A model generated the notes under the pieces. That model worked only from the letters and a program-made list of their open reading frames with translations. It had not been told where the DNA came from and did no database searches. A stretch of DNA of 61,071 nt, taken from Marinifilum caeruleilacunae. Lineage in GTDB: Bacteria > Bacteroidota > Bacteroidia > Bacteroidales > Marinifilaceae. Shown here in pieces: positions 1 to 8,933 of the stretch (position 1 is the first letter of the stretch; every line of letters begins with the position of its first letter). The stretch covers positions 1 through 61,071 of the forward strand of contig NZ_RZNH01000033.1 of the NCBI RefSeq assembly GCF_013141825.1, in the 5' to 3' direction. The position numbers and the translations under genes are program-made.

Positions 1-188
1 AGCAAATTCTTAGTAAAACCGGAAGCTGAGAACTTGTTCGAAGATCAGCCGGTTGCACTTAGAATTTGCAACAATGAAGGTGGGATTTATCATGTAGCCT
101 TGAGCTTTTTGCTTCGTTTTTGGGTCAAGCCAAAAATGAAGAGACCTTCCAGCTTGAAACTAAGTCTAAAACGCTAAATAATATCTAA
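1..188 (+). CDS. Open 3' end of an unrecognised gene, possibly frameshifted
   Basis: Frame 1 is open from the window edge to a TAA at 175-177. A second reading in frame 3, open from about 78 to a TAA at 186-188, gives a more natural hydrophilic C-terminus (ending ETKSKTLNNI). The two frames could be one gene broken near the T-runs at 106-110 or 117-121. I do not recognise the product. It could be a degraded remnant, or the normal end of a gene whose body lies outside the window. Confidence 0.25.
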
Positions 189-472
189 ATTCGAACATGC
201 CGTTGCAGTGATTTCCCAGAACAAATCAAAAGAAGCAAGGGCAACAATTTAGTTCATTACCACAAACCCAGGTTGACAGTCGCTTCAATCTTTAGACCTG
301 GAAGAGAATAAAATTGGCCTTTCAGGTAAATAATCAGATGAAAGTTTGCACTGCCTTTGTTGCAAACAAAAAAGAAAAATCCACATCAAAATCCCCCCTT
401 TACAAGCTCCATAAATTTCCGTAACTTACTTTATCTATTGATTTTTAGAATATTAACTAAACTTAAACCAAA
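189..472. other. Intergenic stretch before the CsgG-like gene
   Basis: No convincing open frame or RNA gene is visible. It holds a weak 6-bp inverted repeat (CCAGGT 268-273 / ACCTGG 296-301) and an AT-rich leader before the ATG at 473. No clear TAnnTTTG promoter box was seen. Confidence 0.4.
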
Positions 473-1399
473 ATGAAAAAATACGGAAATTACATCAGGA
501 TAAGTGTTGTACTTATCTTATTTTCCTTCATAGCTTTTAAAGTATCGGCACAAGAACCACAAATTAAAAAGCGAATTGCAGTTTTTGTTTTTGAAGATAA
601 AACAGATAAGAGTTGGAGATGGTGGAACAACAAGGGAGTTGGTGACGGTGTTAGCGATATGCTTACCACTGCATTGGTAAAATCGGGAAACTACCGAGTG
701 ATGGAACGTGCCGAAATTGATCGAATTTTAAATGAACAGGATTTTGGTCAGAGCGGTAGAGTAACCCAACAAAGTGCAGCAAAAATTGGCCAGGTATTGG
801 GTGTCGAAATTGCAGTGATTGGTTCGGTTTCTGAATTTGGATACAAAAAGGGAGAAACCGGTGGTGCCATAAAAGGACTTGGTATTGGAGTATCGAACCA
901 GCAGGCTGTTGTAGGTGTTGATGTGAGAATGGTAAATACAAACACAGGTGAAATTATTACTGCCGAGAATGTTCGTAAAAAGAAATCGGCAAAAGGTTTA
1001 AAGTTAAGAACCAATAAACTGGCCTTTAAAGACCGGAAAGATTTTGATGAATCCTTGGTTGGAAAGGCCGCCAGGGAAGCCATTGAAGATGTTGTTTCCA
1101 TGATAGATAACAGTGCAAATAACATTCCATGGCAAGCCAAAGTGATCACCGAAAAGGGCGGAGTTGTATTTATCAATTCTGGCGAAGCTGATGGTCTTAA
1201 AGTTGGCGACGTATTTTCAGTTTACAGCAAAGGTGAAGATTTAATTGATCCGGACACGGGAATTTCACTTGGTAGCGTGGATTCCAAAATAGGAGAAATA
1301 AAAATTACAGATGCAAGCGTAGGAAATGGAAAAGCATCGAAATGCTCCATTGTACAAGGTTCAGGTTTTGCCAAAGGAAACTTTGTTAGGGTAAAATAG
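473..1399 (+). CDS. CsgG/HfaB-family secreted protein
   Basis: The 308-residue product has an N-terminal signal peptide (hydrophobic residues about 9-26, cleavage after VSA) without a lipobox cysteine. The following domain matches the CsgG family: a beta strand (RIAVFVFEDKT), a helix with GDGVSDMLTTALVKSG, then YRVMERAEIDRILNEQ and a glycine-rich IGSVSEFG strand. CsgG itself is an outer-membrane curli export pore. Family members in Bacteroidota often occur without curli genes and have unknown roles, and no curli genes are nearby. The C-terminal ~80 residues (from about 225) form an extra beta-rich domain that resembles the flagellar-assembly-T/C-type modules attached to many CsgG homologues. 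The gene stands alone and ends at a shared terminator. The family call is firm; the function is not known. Confidence 0.8.
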   Translation: MKKYGNYIRISVVLILFSFIAFKVSAQEPQIKKRIAVFVFEDKTDKSWRWWNNKGVGDGVSDMLTTALVKSGNYRVMERAEIDRILNEQDFGQSGRVTQQSAAKIGQVLGVEIAVIGSVSEFGYKKGETGGAIKGLGIGVSNQQAVVGVDVRMVNTNTGEIITAENVRKKKSAKGLKLRTNKLAFKDRKDFDESLVGKAAREAIEDVVSMIDNSANNIPWQAKVITEKGGVVFINSGEADGLKVGDVFSVYSKGEDLIDPDTGISLGSVDSKIGEIKITDASVGNGKASKCSIVQGSGFAKGNFVRVK

Positions 1400-1421
1400 G
1401 AGAAACAATCCTAAAAATAAA

Positions 1422-1454
1422 AAACGCAGGATGGCATTTCATCTTGCGTTTCTT
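1422..1454. terminator. Bidirectional terminator between convergent genes
   Basis: A 12-bp stem (1422-1433 with 1440-1451, one G-T pair) has a six-base loop. It is flanked by an A-run on the left and a T-rich tract on the right. It serves both the CsgG-like gene and the convergent ROK kinase gene. Confidence 0.8.
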
Positions 1455-1478
1455 GTTTATTGTAGATTGAATCAATTC

Positions 1479-2219
1479 TTACTTAAGCCCATTGGCACTC
1501 ACAGCAGCCCCAATAATACCAGCTCCATTCTGGAATTCGGCTACCAAAACAGGAACTTCCACATCAATTTCATCTTCGAATTTGTGAAGCTTCTTACTTG
1601 CTCCTCCTCCTATAATAAAGTAATCAGGAGCACATATTAAATTTACATGATGCAGAAATTCATTGAACCTTTTCCCCCACTCCGGAAAACTCAATTCTTC
1701 TTTTTTTCGAACTGAATCGGCTGCATATTTTTCAATAATTTTTCCATTCTTATACTTGAGCTGCCCCAATTCAAAATTTGGCAACAAGTGTCCGTTATAA
1801 AATACTCCAGAACCTAAACCAGTTCCGATGGTAACCATTACTACCAGGCCCGACTTATCTTTCCCAACTCCATATCTCATTTCGGCTAATCCTGCTGCAT
1901 CGGCATCGTTCACTACTGTAACTTCCAGTCCGGTTTTCTTGCTAAAAAGTTCATCGACCTGAACGCCAATCCATGAAGGATCCATATTGCCGTGTGCCAT
2001 TGCTTTTCCGTGCGAAATAATGGTAGGAAAACCACAACCCACAGGACCTGTCCAATTGAAATGATCAACGATTTCCTTTATCACATCAGCAACAGCTTCG
2101 GGTGTAGATGGCTGAGGTGTTGGAATTCTAAATCTTTCTTCCAACTGTTCGCCCGTTACAACATTCACCGGAGCTCCTTTAATTCCCGATCCTCCTATAT
2201 CTATTCCTAGTATTTTCAT
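1479..2219 (-). CDS. ppgK: Polyphosphate glucokinase (ROK family)
   Basis: The 246-residue protein starts with the phosphate-binding motif [12 protein letters not shown] and carries [15 protein letters not shown] and the second phosphate motif TIGTGLGSG, all typical of ROK-fold sugar kinases. It lacks the CxCGxxGCxE zinc motif of classical ROK glucokinases and has the short length of polyphosphate/ATP-glucomannokinases, so it should phosphorylate glucose in the cytoplasm using inorganic polyphosphate (family knowledge). It is a single gene, divergent from the S9 peptidase and sharing the terminator at 1422-1454. Strict polyP versus ATP preference cannot be read from sequence. Confidence 0.85.
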   Translation of the reverse strand: MKILGIDIGGSGIKGAPVNVVTGEQLEERFRIPTPQPSTPEAVADVIKEIVDHFNWTGPVGCGFPTIISHGKAMAHGNMDPSWIGVQVDELFSKKTGLEVTVVNDADAAGLAEMRYGVGKDKSGLVVMVTIGTGLGSGVFYNGHLLPNFELGQLKYKNGKIIEKYAADSVRKKEELSFPEWGKRFNEFLHHVNLICAPDYFIIGGGASKKLHKFEDEIDVEVPVLVAEFQNGAGIIGAAVSANGLK

Positions 2220-2265
2220 AAATTTTGATTGTGGTTTTTAAATGATCAATAAAAATACAAAAATC

Positions 2266-2386
2266 AAAGGAGGAAATTCTCAACACAAGGCAATAATTGT
2301 AATGAATTCACCGAAATAAATCTTTACTATTGAATTACATCCCGAAAAATCACATCATTATCGAAATTGTGAAAATTTCCTCCTTT
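2266..2386. repeat. Perfect 13-bp inverted repeat spanning 121 bp in a divergent promoter region
   Basis: The arms AAAGGAGGAAATT (2266-2278) and AATTTCCTCCTTT (2374-2386) are perfect complements 95 bases apart, between the divergent ppgK and S9 peptidase genes. Part of the enclosed sequence (GAATTC and GAATTAC segments) can also pair weakly. It could be a leader RNA structure, a small RNA, or the ends of a tiny decayed insertion. Confidence 0.5.
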
Positions 2387-2453
2387 TATTTCGTCCTCTT
2401 CCTTATTTTTATTGTCTTAATTGCATTAATGCATAAAACAACAACTACCAATC

Positions 2454-4964
2454 ATGAATAAACATTTATTGACTTTCCTGTTTTTGTTAATAGGAATTGG
2501 TGTATTTGCTCAGAAAACACCTGTTACACAGGCAAATTATGAATTGCCTGCAAAATTCTCACCTACCAAACTGAAGTCTATGGTATTCTCGACCAAGGTA
2601 AGACCACATTGGTTGAAGAATGGTCAAAAGTTCTGGTATACCTACAAAACTTCTGATGGTTTAAACTACTATTTGGTTGATCCGGTAAGAAATTCGAAGA
2701 CCAAACTTTTCGATCCTGTAAAAATGGCTGCTGATATGAGTCGCCTTACGGGTGATCCGTTCGATGCCAAACACACAGACATTAAAAAACTGAAGTTCAT
2801 TAAAAATGAAAGAGTAATTCAGTTCGAAGTGAAAAGTAAATTGGCCGAAGAGGAAGAAAAAGAAGAAGAGGAGAACGGCGATAAGCAGGAAGAAGAAAAA
2901 GACGGCAAGAAAAAGGATAAAAAGAAGAAAATGGTTGCCAAGGTTTGGCATTTCGAATACGAATTGGCAAGCCGTAAACTACGCTTGTTAGATGACTATG
3001 AAAAGCCATTGGAACAAAAGAAATGGGCTTCGGTAGCTCCAAATGAGGAGTATGTGATTTTTGCAAAGCACCATAACCTATACTGGATGGATGCCGAGAA
3101 TTACAAAAAAGCACAGAAAAATGAAAAGGACACAACCATTGTAGAGCACCAGCTAACTACTGATGGCCTTGAGCATTTTGCATATGGCGATACTGGCTAT
3201 GGCAAAACCAATACCGAAAAAGAGAAGGAAAAAGATGACAGAAAAGCTGCTTATGTAACTTTCTCTCACGACTCGAAAAAATTTGCAACGATCCGCGAAG
3301 ACGAAAGAAAAGTGAAAGATCTTTGGGTGTTGAATTCGGTTGCAAAGGGTCGTCCAACATTAGAAACCTACAAATATCATATGGCCGGTGAAAAGGATGC
3401 GCCACAATATGAAATGTTGGTATTCGATTTTGAATCAAAGGAATCGGTAAAGGTAAAAGCTGATGTATGGAAAGACCAAACGCTTCGTATTTTACGTGCT
3501 CCTAGAAAAAAATCGAATGCTGATGATGATTTGAAGTTCTCAAAATGGCTTTCAAAAACAAGCGATGTGATCTACTTCAAACGTCAGAGTCGTGATATGA
3601 AGAGAGTTGATATCTGCTCGGCTAACACAAGCACTGGCGAAGTAAAAGTAATTATCGAGGAAAGATTAAACACTTATATCGAAACCCGTAACCTGGTAAC
3701 TATCAACGATGGCAAGGAATTCATTCACTGGTCGGAGCGCGATGGCTGGGCTCACTTTTACCTATACGATGCTGAAGGCAATTTGAAAAATCAAATTACA
3801 TCAGGTCCTTGGCATGCCGATGAAGTAAAAGGAGTTGATGAAAAGAACAGGGTACTTTATTTTACTGCCAATGGTCACGAAAAAGGAGAAGATCCTTATT
3901 ACTTCCACCTGTACCGTGTAAACTTTGATGGAACCGGATTAAAGCTGTTGAATAAAGGCGATTTTAACCATGAAGTAAGCCTGAACGATCAGAACAACTA
4001 TTTTGTGGACAACTCATCGAGAGTAAACACTGTTCCAGAATCGAAACTATACGATAACCGTGGTAATAAACTTATGGATCTGGAAACTGCTGACCTTTCA
4101 TTGCTATTTGAAGCTGGTTACAAGTTCCCGGAAATTTTCACAGTTAAAGCTGGCGATGGCATTACCGATCTTTATGGTGTAATGTACAAGCCTTTCGATT
4201 TCGACGAAAACAAGAAATATCCAATCTTAACCTACGTATATCCTGGTCCGCAAACCGAAGCTGTATACAAGAGCTTCTCTACTCGCATGGATCGTGCAGA
4301 CCGTATGGCTCAGTTTGGTTTCATCGTTGTAACTGTTGGACACAGAGGTGGTCATCCAGATCGTTCGAAATGGTATCACAACTACGGATATCAGAACATG
4401 AGAGACTACCCTCTTCTGGACAAGAAAGTTGCTTTGGAACGTTTGGCAAATCGTCACGATTTTATCGATATCAGCAGAGTTGGTATTTTTGGTCACTCAG
4501 GTGGTGGTTTCATGTCTACAGCTGCCATGTTTGTATATCCTGATTTCTTTAAAGTTGCTGTTTCGGCAGCTGGTAATCACGATAACAACATTTACAACCG
4601 TTGGTGGAGTGAAACCCATCATGGTGTAAAAGAGGTTGTTACCGAAAAAGACACTACTTTCCAGTACAAAATTGCAACCAATCCTAGTTTGGCTAAAAAC
4701 CTGAAGGGAAAACTCTTATTGGTAACCGGTGATATCGATAACAACGTTCACCCTGCAAGTACAGTACGCGTTGCAAATGCATTGATCAAGGCGAACAAGC
4801 GATTCGATTTCTTTATCTACCCTGGCCAGCGTCATGGCTTTGGTAACATGAGCGAGTATTCGTTCTGGTTAAGAAGCGAATATTTCTGTAAGCACCTTTT
4901 AGGCGATTATCGCGAAGGAGCCGATTTTATCGAAATGCAGAATGAAAAACCTAAAAATTACTAA
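2454..4964 (+). CDS. Secreted S9-family prolyl oligopeptidase (DPP-IV-like)
   Basis: The 836-residue exported serine peptidase has a signal peptide (residues 1-19, ending VFA), a beta-propeller region to about residue 560 and a C-terminal alpha/beta-hydrolase domain. The catalytic triad is visible: Ser682 in GHSGGG, Asp762 in GDIDNNVHP and His794 in GQRHGFG. S9 enzymes of this group release peptides from the N-terminus of proline-containing substrates in the periplasm or at the surface. Unusually, residues about 128-165 form a highly charged Glu/Lys-rich insertion in the propeller. The gene stands alone and is followed by a strong terminator. The exact subfamily (S9B versus S9C) is inferred. 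Confidence 0.85.
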   Translation: MNKHLLTFLFLLIGIGVFAQKTPVTQANYELPAKFSPTKLKSMVFSTKVRPHWLKNGQKFWYTYKTSDGLNYYLVDPVRNSKTKLFDPVKMAADMSRLTGDPFDAKHTDIKKLKFIKNERVIQFEVKSKLAEEEEKEEEENGDKQEEEKDGKKKDKKKKMVAKVWHFEYELASRKLRLLDDYEKPLEQKKWASVAPNEEYVIFAKHHNLYWMDAENYKKAQKNEKDTTIVEHQLTTDGLEHFAYGDTGYGKTNTEKEKEKDDRKAAYVTFSHDSKKFATIREDERKVKDLWVLNSVAKGRPTLETYKYHMAGEKDAPQYEMLVFDFESKESVKVKADVWKDQTLRILRAPRKKSNADDDLKFSKWLSKTSDVIYFKRQSRDMKRVDICSANTSTGEVKVIIEERLNTYIETRNLVTINDGKEFIHWSERDGWAHFYLYDAEGNLKNQITSGPWHADEVKGVDEKNRVLYFTANGHEKGEDPYYFHLYRVNFDGTGLKLLNKGDFNHEVSLNDQNNYFVDNSSRVNTVPESKLYDNRGNKLMDLETADLSLLFEAGYKFPEIFTVKAGDGITDLYGVMYKPFDFDENKKYPILTYVYPGPQTEAVYKSFSTRMDRADRMAQFGFIVVTVGHRGGHPDRSKWYHNYGYQNMRDYPLLDKKVALERLANRHDFIDISRVGIFGHSGGGFMSTAAMFVYPDFFKVAVSAAGNHDNNIYNRWWSETHHGVKEVVTEKDTTFQYKIATNPSLAKNLKGKLLLVTGDIDNNVHPASTVRVANALIKANKRFDFFIYPGQRHGFGNMSEYSFWLRSEYFCKHLLGDYREGADFIEMQNEKPKNY

Positions 4965-4985
4965 ATCATTTGCATGATATTTTTC

Positions 4986-5018
4986 ATCCCGATTTGCTTT
5001 GCAGATCGGGATTTTTTT
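4986..5018 (+). terminator. Rho-independent terminator after the S9 peptidase gene
   Basis: The stem ATCCCGAT (4986-4993) / ATCGGGAT (5005-5012), with partial inner pairing, is followed by a seven-T run. It lies 21 bases after the stop codon. Confidence 0.85.
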
Positions 5019-5069
5019 GTGGAGTAAGATTCTTTTTAGATGGATTAATCTTAAAGTAAACAATGAATA

Positions 5070-5087
5070 TAGAGCTTGTAAGCTCTA
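5070..5087. promoter_or_regulatory. 18-bp perfect palindrome upstream of a small membrane-protein gene
   Basis: TAGAGCTT-GT-AAGCTCTA has two perfect 8-bp arms with a 2-bp centre, 71 bp before the ATG at 5159. The geometry suits a dimeric repressor operator; no regulator is assigned. Confidence 0.4.
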
Positions 5088-5158
5088 ACAGCTAAATTAT
5101 GAGAACATATGTATTTTCATCATTTATTGTTAGCTTTAACAAGTAAACAATATAACTG

Positions 5159-5662
5159 ATGAATCAAATGCAAAGCACTATTGAACTTCTCGACAATCCG
5201 CTAAGAAAAATTACTTTTAACTCTCCACAATCCTCACGATTTTCAAGAATCGTTTTGCAAACTTTTATGATCCTGTTTTTTACAATTCCAGTGCTATCAA
5301 CAATTTTGGTAGCCATTACAATAGGAGAAGTATCGCCGGCAATCGTGATTTTTTATATTGTGTTTGGTTTATGTGGGTACTATTTTTTAAGATTATTCTT
5401 GTGGAACAAATATGGCAAGGAAATGATCTACCTGGATACTCGCAAAATAACTTATGAAGCAGATTACAAAATGTTCAAATCCAATAAAGTTGAAATTAGC
5501 GAAGAAGATATAGAGGTAGAAGTAAACCCAGTATATTCAAACGAAAAATTGGCAACTCTAAAATTCAAATCGGAAAGCCAGAACATTGAAACTGTGGTAA
5601 AAGTGCCCATTGAAGAACTGGAAATACTAAAAAAGGAAATAGAGGCGGTTTATAATCAATAA
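5159..5662 (+). CDS. Hypothetical membrane protein
   Basis: The 167-residue protein has two hydrophobic segments (about 31-55 and 61-80) followed by a soluble, acidic C-terminal domain of about 85 residues rich in short beta-like stretches (VEISEEDIEVEVNP). This resembles small two-TM proteins with a PH-like cytosolic domain, but no family is recognised. It is 7 bp upstream of the YafK-type gene and almost certainly co-transcribed with it, which hints at a cell-envelope role. A palindrome sits 71 bp upstream. Confidence 0.6.
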   Translation: MNQMQSTIELLDNPLRKITFNSPQSSRFSRIVLQTFMILFFTIPVLSTILVAITIGEVSPAIVIFYIVFGLCGYYFLRLFLWNKYGKEMIYLDTRKITYEADYKMFKSNKVEISEEDIEVEVNPVYSNEKLATLKFKSESQNIETVVKVPIEELEILKKEIEAVYNQ

Positions 5663-5669
5663 CACTCAA

Positions 5670-6410
5670 ATGAAATTAGTTCTTACTTTTGCCCTTTTAC
5701 TTCAATCCATTGCCATGACTTCCGGATTCAAATCCCAACAATTAAAATATCCTCGCGTTCGCGATGCTTATGCAGAAAAAGAACAAGTAATACTTGAAGT
5801 TCTCGAAGGCAAAAATATTAAAGTCGATCAACTGGAGGTGTATTTGCGTGCATTTAAATTCGGGAAATCGATACAGTTGTGGGGAAAAAACAAGACTGAC
5901 AACAGATATAAGCTCCTGAAAGAATACAAAGTGTGCAGGAAATCAGGCCAACTTGGCCCAAAAAGAAAACAAGGCGATTTACAGGTTCCTGAGGGGTTTT
6001 ATTATATCGATCGATTCAATCCGGCCAGTAATTTTCACCTTTCTTTGGGCATCAATTATCCGAATCAATCGGATAAGATATTGGCCGATCAAAACCATCC
6101 TGGCGGAGATATTTTTATTCATGGCGCCTGCGTAACTGTGGGGTGTTTACCCATTACCGATGAGCTGATTAAAGAGTTGTACCTATTCTGTGTTGAAGCC
6201 AAAAATAACGGTCAGAAACATATTCCTGTTCACATTTTCCCGGCAAAATTATCCGATAAAAATATAGAAGTGCTGCTTTCCAAATATCAAGAAGATACAG
6301 ACAAAATAAACCTATGGAAGGCTTTGAAAGTAGCCTATGATAAATTTAATTCATCCAAACAAGTTCCAAGAGTAAAATTCCTGACCAATGGCTTGCACCA
6401 GGTCGAGTAA
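5670..6410 (+). CDS. YafK (DpaA/LdtF)-type L,D-transpeptidase-family protein
   Basis: The 246-residue exported protein has a signal peptide (residues 1-19) and a YkuD-like catalytic core. The active-site segment runs from His151 to the nucleophile Cys159 (IHGACVTVGCLPITD), very close to the arrangement in Escherichia coli YafK. E. coli YafK (DpaA/LdtF) belongs to the L,D-transpeptidase fold but detaches Braun lipoprotein from peptidoglycan. In Bacteroidota, which lack Lpp, the substrate must be some other meso-DAP linkage (inference). The gene follows the small membrane-protein gene by 7 bp and its stop abuts the convergent DAHP synthase gene. Confidence 0.8.
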   Translation: MKLVLTFALLLQSIAMTSGFKSQQLKYPRVRDAYAEKEQVILEVLEGKNIKVDQLEVYLRAFKFGKSIQLWGKNKTDNRYKLLKEYKVCRKSGQLGPKRKQGDLQVPEGFYYIDRFNPASNFHLSLGINYPNQSDKILADQNHPGGDIFIHGACVTVGCLPITDELIKELYLFCVEAKNNGQKHIPVHIFPAKLSDKNIEVLLSKYQEDTDKINLWKALKVAYDKFNSSKQVPRVKFLTNGLHQVE

Positions 6411-7478
6411 TTATTTCAGGTTCTTACAAAAATCTCTTACTATTTCCTGGGTCGATTCCCAATCCAAACATTCATCGGTTACCGAAACGCCAAATTTCAA
6501 ATCGTCTTTGTTTACAGGAATAGATTGTTTTCCAAATTCGAGGTTACTTTCGATCATGAAGCCCATGATGGAACGATTGCCATTTTGGATCTGTTTAGCA
6601 AGATCTTCGAGCACTAACTTTTGGTTGGCAGCCATTTTGCCTGAGTTTGCATGACTACAATCTACCATAATTCTTGGAGCAATATCCAAACGGCTTAGCT
6701 TATGTTCGATTTCTTCAACATATTTAGCCTCATAGTTTGGTGCCTTTCCTCCACGCAAGATAATATGTGTATTCGTATTTCCTTTTGTACGAACTACCGC
6801 CACATTGCCATCGGGATTGATACTCACAAAATTCTGTGGAGCTGCCACGGCCTGCATTGCATTCAAAGCAATATCGATATTCCCGTCGGTACCATTTTTA
6901 AAACCAACTACCGATGACAAGCCACTTGCCATATTTCTATGACTTTGCGATTCGGTTGTGCGTGCGCCAATGGCTGTCCACGAAAACAAATCCTGAATGT
7001 ACTGTGGTGTCACAATATCTAAAGCCTCGCCTGCTGTTGGTAAACCCAGTTCTGCAATATAAACCAAAAGTTCCCTTGCTTGCTTTAATCCTTCTTCTAT
7101 CTGGCAGGAATTATCCATATACGGATCATTAATTAATCCTTTCCACCCTACCGTTGTTCTTGGTTTTTCAAAATAAACCCTCATCACGATAAAAAGCTGA
7201 TCTTGCAATTCATCAGCCAATGCCTTCATTTTTTGAGCATACTGTTTGGCTGCATCAGTATCGTGAATAGAACATGGGCCAACAATGGCCAGAATTCTCT
7301 TATCTCTCCCACTCAAAATGTTTTTGATTGTGGTTTGGCCTTTATGCACCGTTTCGATACATTTCTCGCTTAAGGGATACTGTTCTTTCAGTTTCGAAGG
7401 GGTAATAATGGCCTGTTCTACACTTACATTTAGGTTTTCTATTCTTGGATCTACCATAAGGGTAATAATTTTGGTCAA
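6411..7478 (-). CDS. aroG: 3-deoxy-7-phosphoheptulonate synthase (AroG-type, class I alpha)
   Basis: The 355-residue cytosolic enzyme condenses phosphoenolpyruvate and erythrose 4-phosphate in the first step of the shikimate pathway. Visible signatures are VGPCSIHD near the N-terminus, RVYFEKPRTTVGWKGLINDP, GARTTESQSHRNMASG and the metal-binding DCSHANSGK region, all diagnostic of the AroFGH family; the length is normal. The N-terminal arm before GPCSIHD is present, as in feedback-regulated alpha-type enzymes, but which aromatic amino acid inhibits it cannot be told. It is a single gene whose stop lies against that of the convergent YafK-type gene. Confidence 0.93.
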   Translation of the reverse strand: MTKIITLMVDPRIENLNVSVEQAIITPSKLKEQYPLSEKCIETVHKGQTTIKNILSGRDKRILAIVGPCSIHDTDAAKQYAQKMKALADELQDQLFIVMRVYFEKPRTTVGWKGLINDPYMDNSCQIEEGLKQARELLVYIAELGLPTAGEALDIVTPQYIQDLFSWTAIGARTTESQSHRNMASGLSSVVGFKNGTDGNIDIALNAMQAVAAPQNFVSINPDGNVAVVRTKGNTNTHIILRGGKAPNYEAKYVEEIEHKLSRLDIAPRIMVDCSHANSGKMAANQKLVLEDLAKQIQNGNRSIMGFMIESNLEFGKQSIPVNKDDLKFGVSVTDECLDWESTQEIVRDFCKNLK

Positions 7479-7823
7479 ATTAGTCTCTTACCTGATAAGC
7501 TCCGAATTTAGTTCTTATTTTTGATCGAAAGAAAAATAAAGCCTTAAGATTGGGCATTTTGATTGAGTTTTTCATACAAACGACTAGAAGCCTAACGATT
7601 ATCAACCAATTTTTTCTAACTTTGCAGCTCATGATTAAAAGATCGATTTCTACATACAATTCGGAGTCCGCAGAATAGGCAAGTCTATCGATTTGACCTA
7701 AATCAACTTGCCGCCACTTCAACATTGGTATCATTATTTCTTGATACCTAATATTTTATACCGTAAATTTTACTCATAAAATCAGTTAATTAAAATCATT
7801 AGCTGAATGGTAATCCGAATCAA
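7479..7823 (+). other. Divergent intergenic region with a candidate promoter box and leader hairpin for rsgA
   Basis: TAACTTTGC at 7617-7625 matches a Bacteroidota -7 box pointing towards rsgA, though no good -33 box is seen. It would leave a leader of about 190 nt containing a compact nested hairpin: GGCAAGT (7678-7684) with ACTTGCC (7706-7712), enclosing GATTT/AAATC. No coding potential was seen. Confidence 0.4.
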
Positions 7824-8879
7824 ATGAATACATTACAACAGTTGGGATGGTCTGCTAATTTTGACTCATCCTTAAACGATATCGATCATGAAAACATGAC
7901 TATAGGTCGTGTTTCTACAGTAAATAAATCCAATTGTATTGTTATCCACGAAAGTGGAAGTAAAATATGCGAATTGGCTGGCAACCTCCTTTTTGGTATG
8001 GAAGAGTATGAAAAACCCAAAACGGGCGATTGGGTTTTGTTTCTTGACTATGGTGATTTGGGAATTATTTCTCACGTACTTCCCAGGCAGACATATCTTT
8101 CGCGTAAAAAGGCAGGGAAAGAGGTAGCAGAACAAATTATTGCTACAAATATTGATTATGCCATTGTTGTACAATGCCTTGAAATTGGTCTTAATTTGCG
8201 TAGGTTGGAACGTACCCTGGTTCAACTGCAAAATTGTAATATCGAAGCTATTATTCTGATCAATAAAATTGATTTAGCAATTACAACTGAGCAAAGAGAA
8301 GTGATGAATTTTATGGAGAATACCTATGGGGCAATTCCCGTAAGTGCCAATCAAAATATCAATTTAAAATTGATTCAATCCAAAATTCACACTGGCAAAT
8401 CCTATGTTTTTATTGGTGCTTCTGGTGTAGGTAAATCATCAATTATCAATGCTCTTGAAGGAAGCAGTAAACTGAAAACGGGAGAAATTAGTCAGGCCAC
8501 CAACAAAGGAGCACATACCACAACTTCGAGGGAATTGTATGTGCTAAACAGTGGTGGAATTGTGATTGACACGCCCGGAACCCGTGAGTTTGGACTTACA
8601 AGTGCTAGTTCGGAATCGGGCTCATCTGGATTTCGAGGAATTGACGAATTGGCAAAAGAGTGCAAATTTCACAACTGTACTCATACCAACGAGAAAGGTT
8701 GTAAAGTGCTAAAAGCTGCAAAATCTGGTGACATTTCGGAGGCTGAATATGACAATTTTATGAGATTGAATCGTGAAATGGAACATTATGCCAGCAGCTC
8801 GAAAGACAGAAAACAGAAGGGCAAACACCTTTCCAAAATTATTAAGAACATGAAAAAATCGGGTTATAAAAACCGATAA
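7824..8879 (+). CDS. rsgA: Ribosome biogenesis GTPase RsgA
   Basis: The 351-residue circularly permuted GTPase helps mature the 30S subunit. The order G4-G5-G1-G2-G3 is visible: NKID at about residue 148, SAN, the P-loop GASGVGKSS at about 196-204, then DTPG at about 253. An N-terminal OB-fold (residues ~25-105) precedes it, and a C-terminal zinc knuckle follows (C, H and C residues in CKFHNCTHTNEKGC). The length is standard. It is a single gene with a strong terminator and a possible long leader. The call is secure from domain order alone. Confidence 0.95.
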   Translation: MNTLQQLGWSANFDSSLNDIDHENMTIGRVSTVNKSNCIVIHESGSKICELAGNLLFGMEEYEKPKTGDWVLFLDYGDLGIISHVLPRQTYLSRKKAGKEVAEQIIATNIDYAIVVQCLEIGLNLRRLERTLVQLQNCNIEAIILINKIDLAITTEQREVMNFMENTYGAIPVSANQNINLKLIQSKIHTGKSYVFIGASGVGKSSIINALEGSSKLKTGEISQATNKGAHTTTSRELYVLNSGGIVIDTPGTREFGLTSASSESGSSGFRGIDELAKECKFHNCTHTNEKGCKVLKAAKSGDISEAEYDNFMRLNREMEHYASSSKDRKQKGKHLSKIIKNMKKSGYKNR

Positions 8880-8884
8880 ACAAT

Positions 8885-8918
8885 AAAATGAGGCTGCCTA
8901 AAAGCAGCCTCATTTTTT
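8885..8918 (+). terminator. Rho-independent terminator after rsgA
   Basis: A 13-bp perfect stem (8885-8897 / 8904-8916) with a six-base loop and a T-run ends 16 bp before the convergent oxidoreductase stop. The flanking A-run means it may act in both directions. Confidence 0.88.
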
Positions 8919-8933
8919 ATTAAGCCTAATGCT

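Noticed and set aside
268-301. CCAGGT/ACCTGG inverted repeat near the left edge
   Set aside because: Only 6 bp per arm in a 34-bp span, which is expected by chance.
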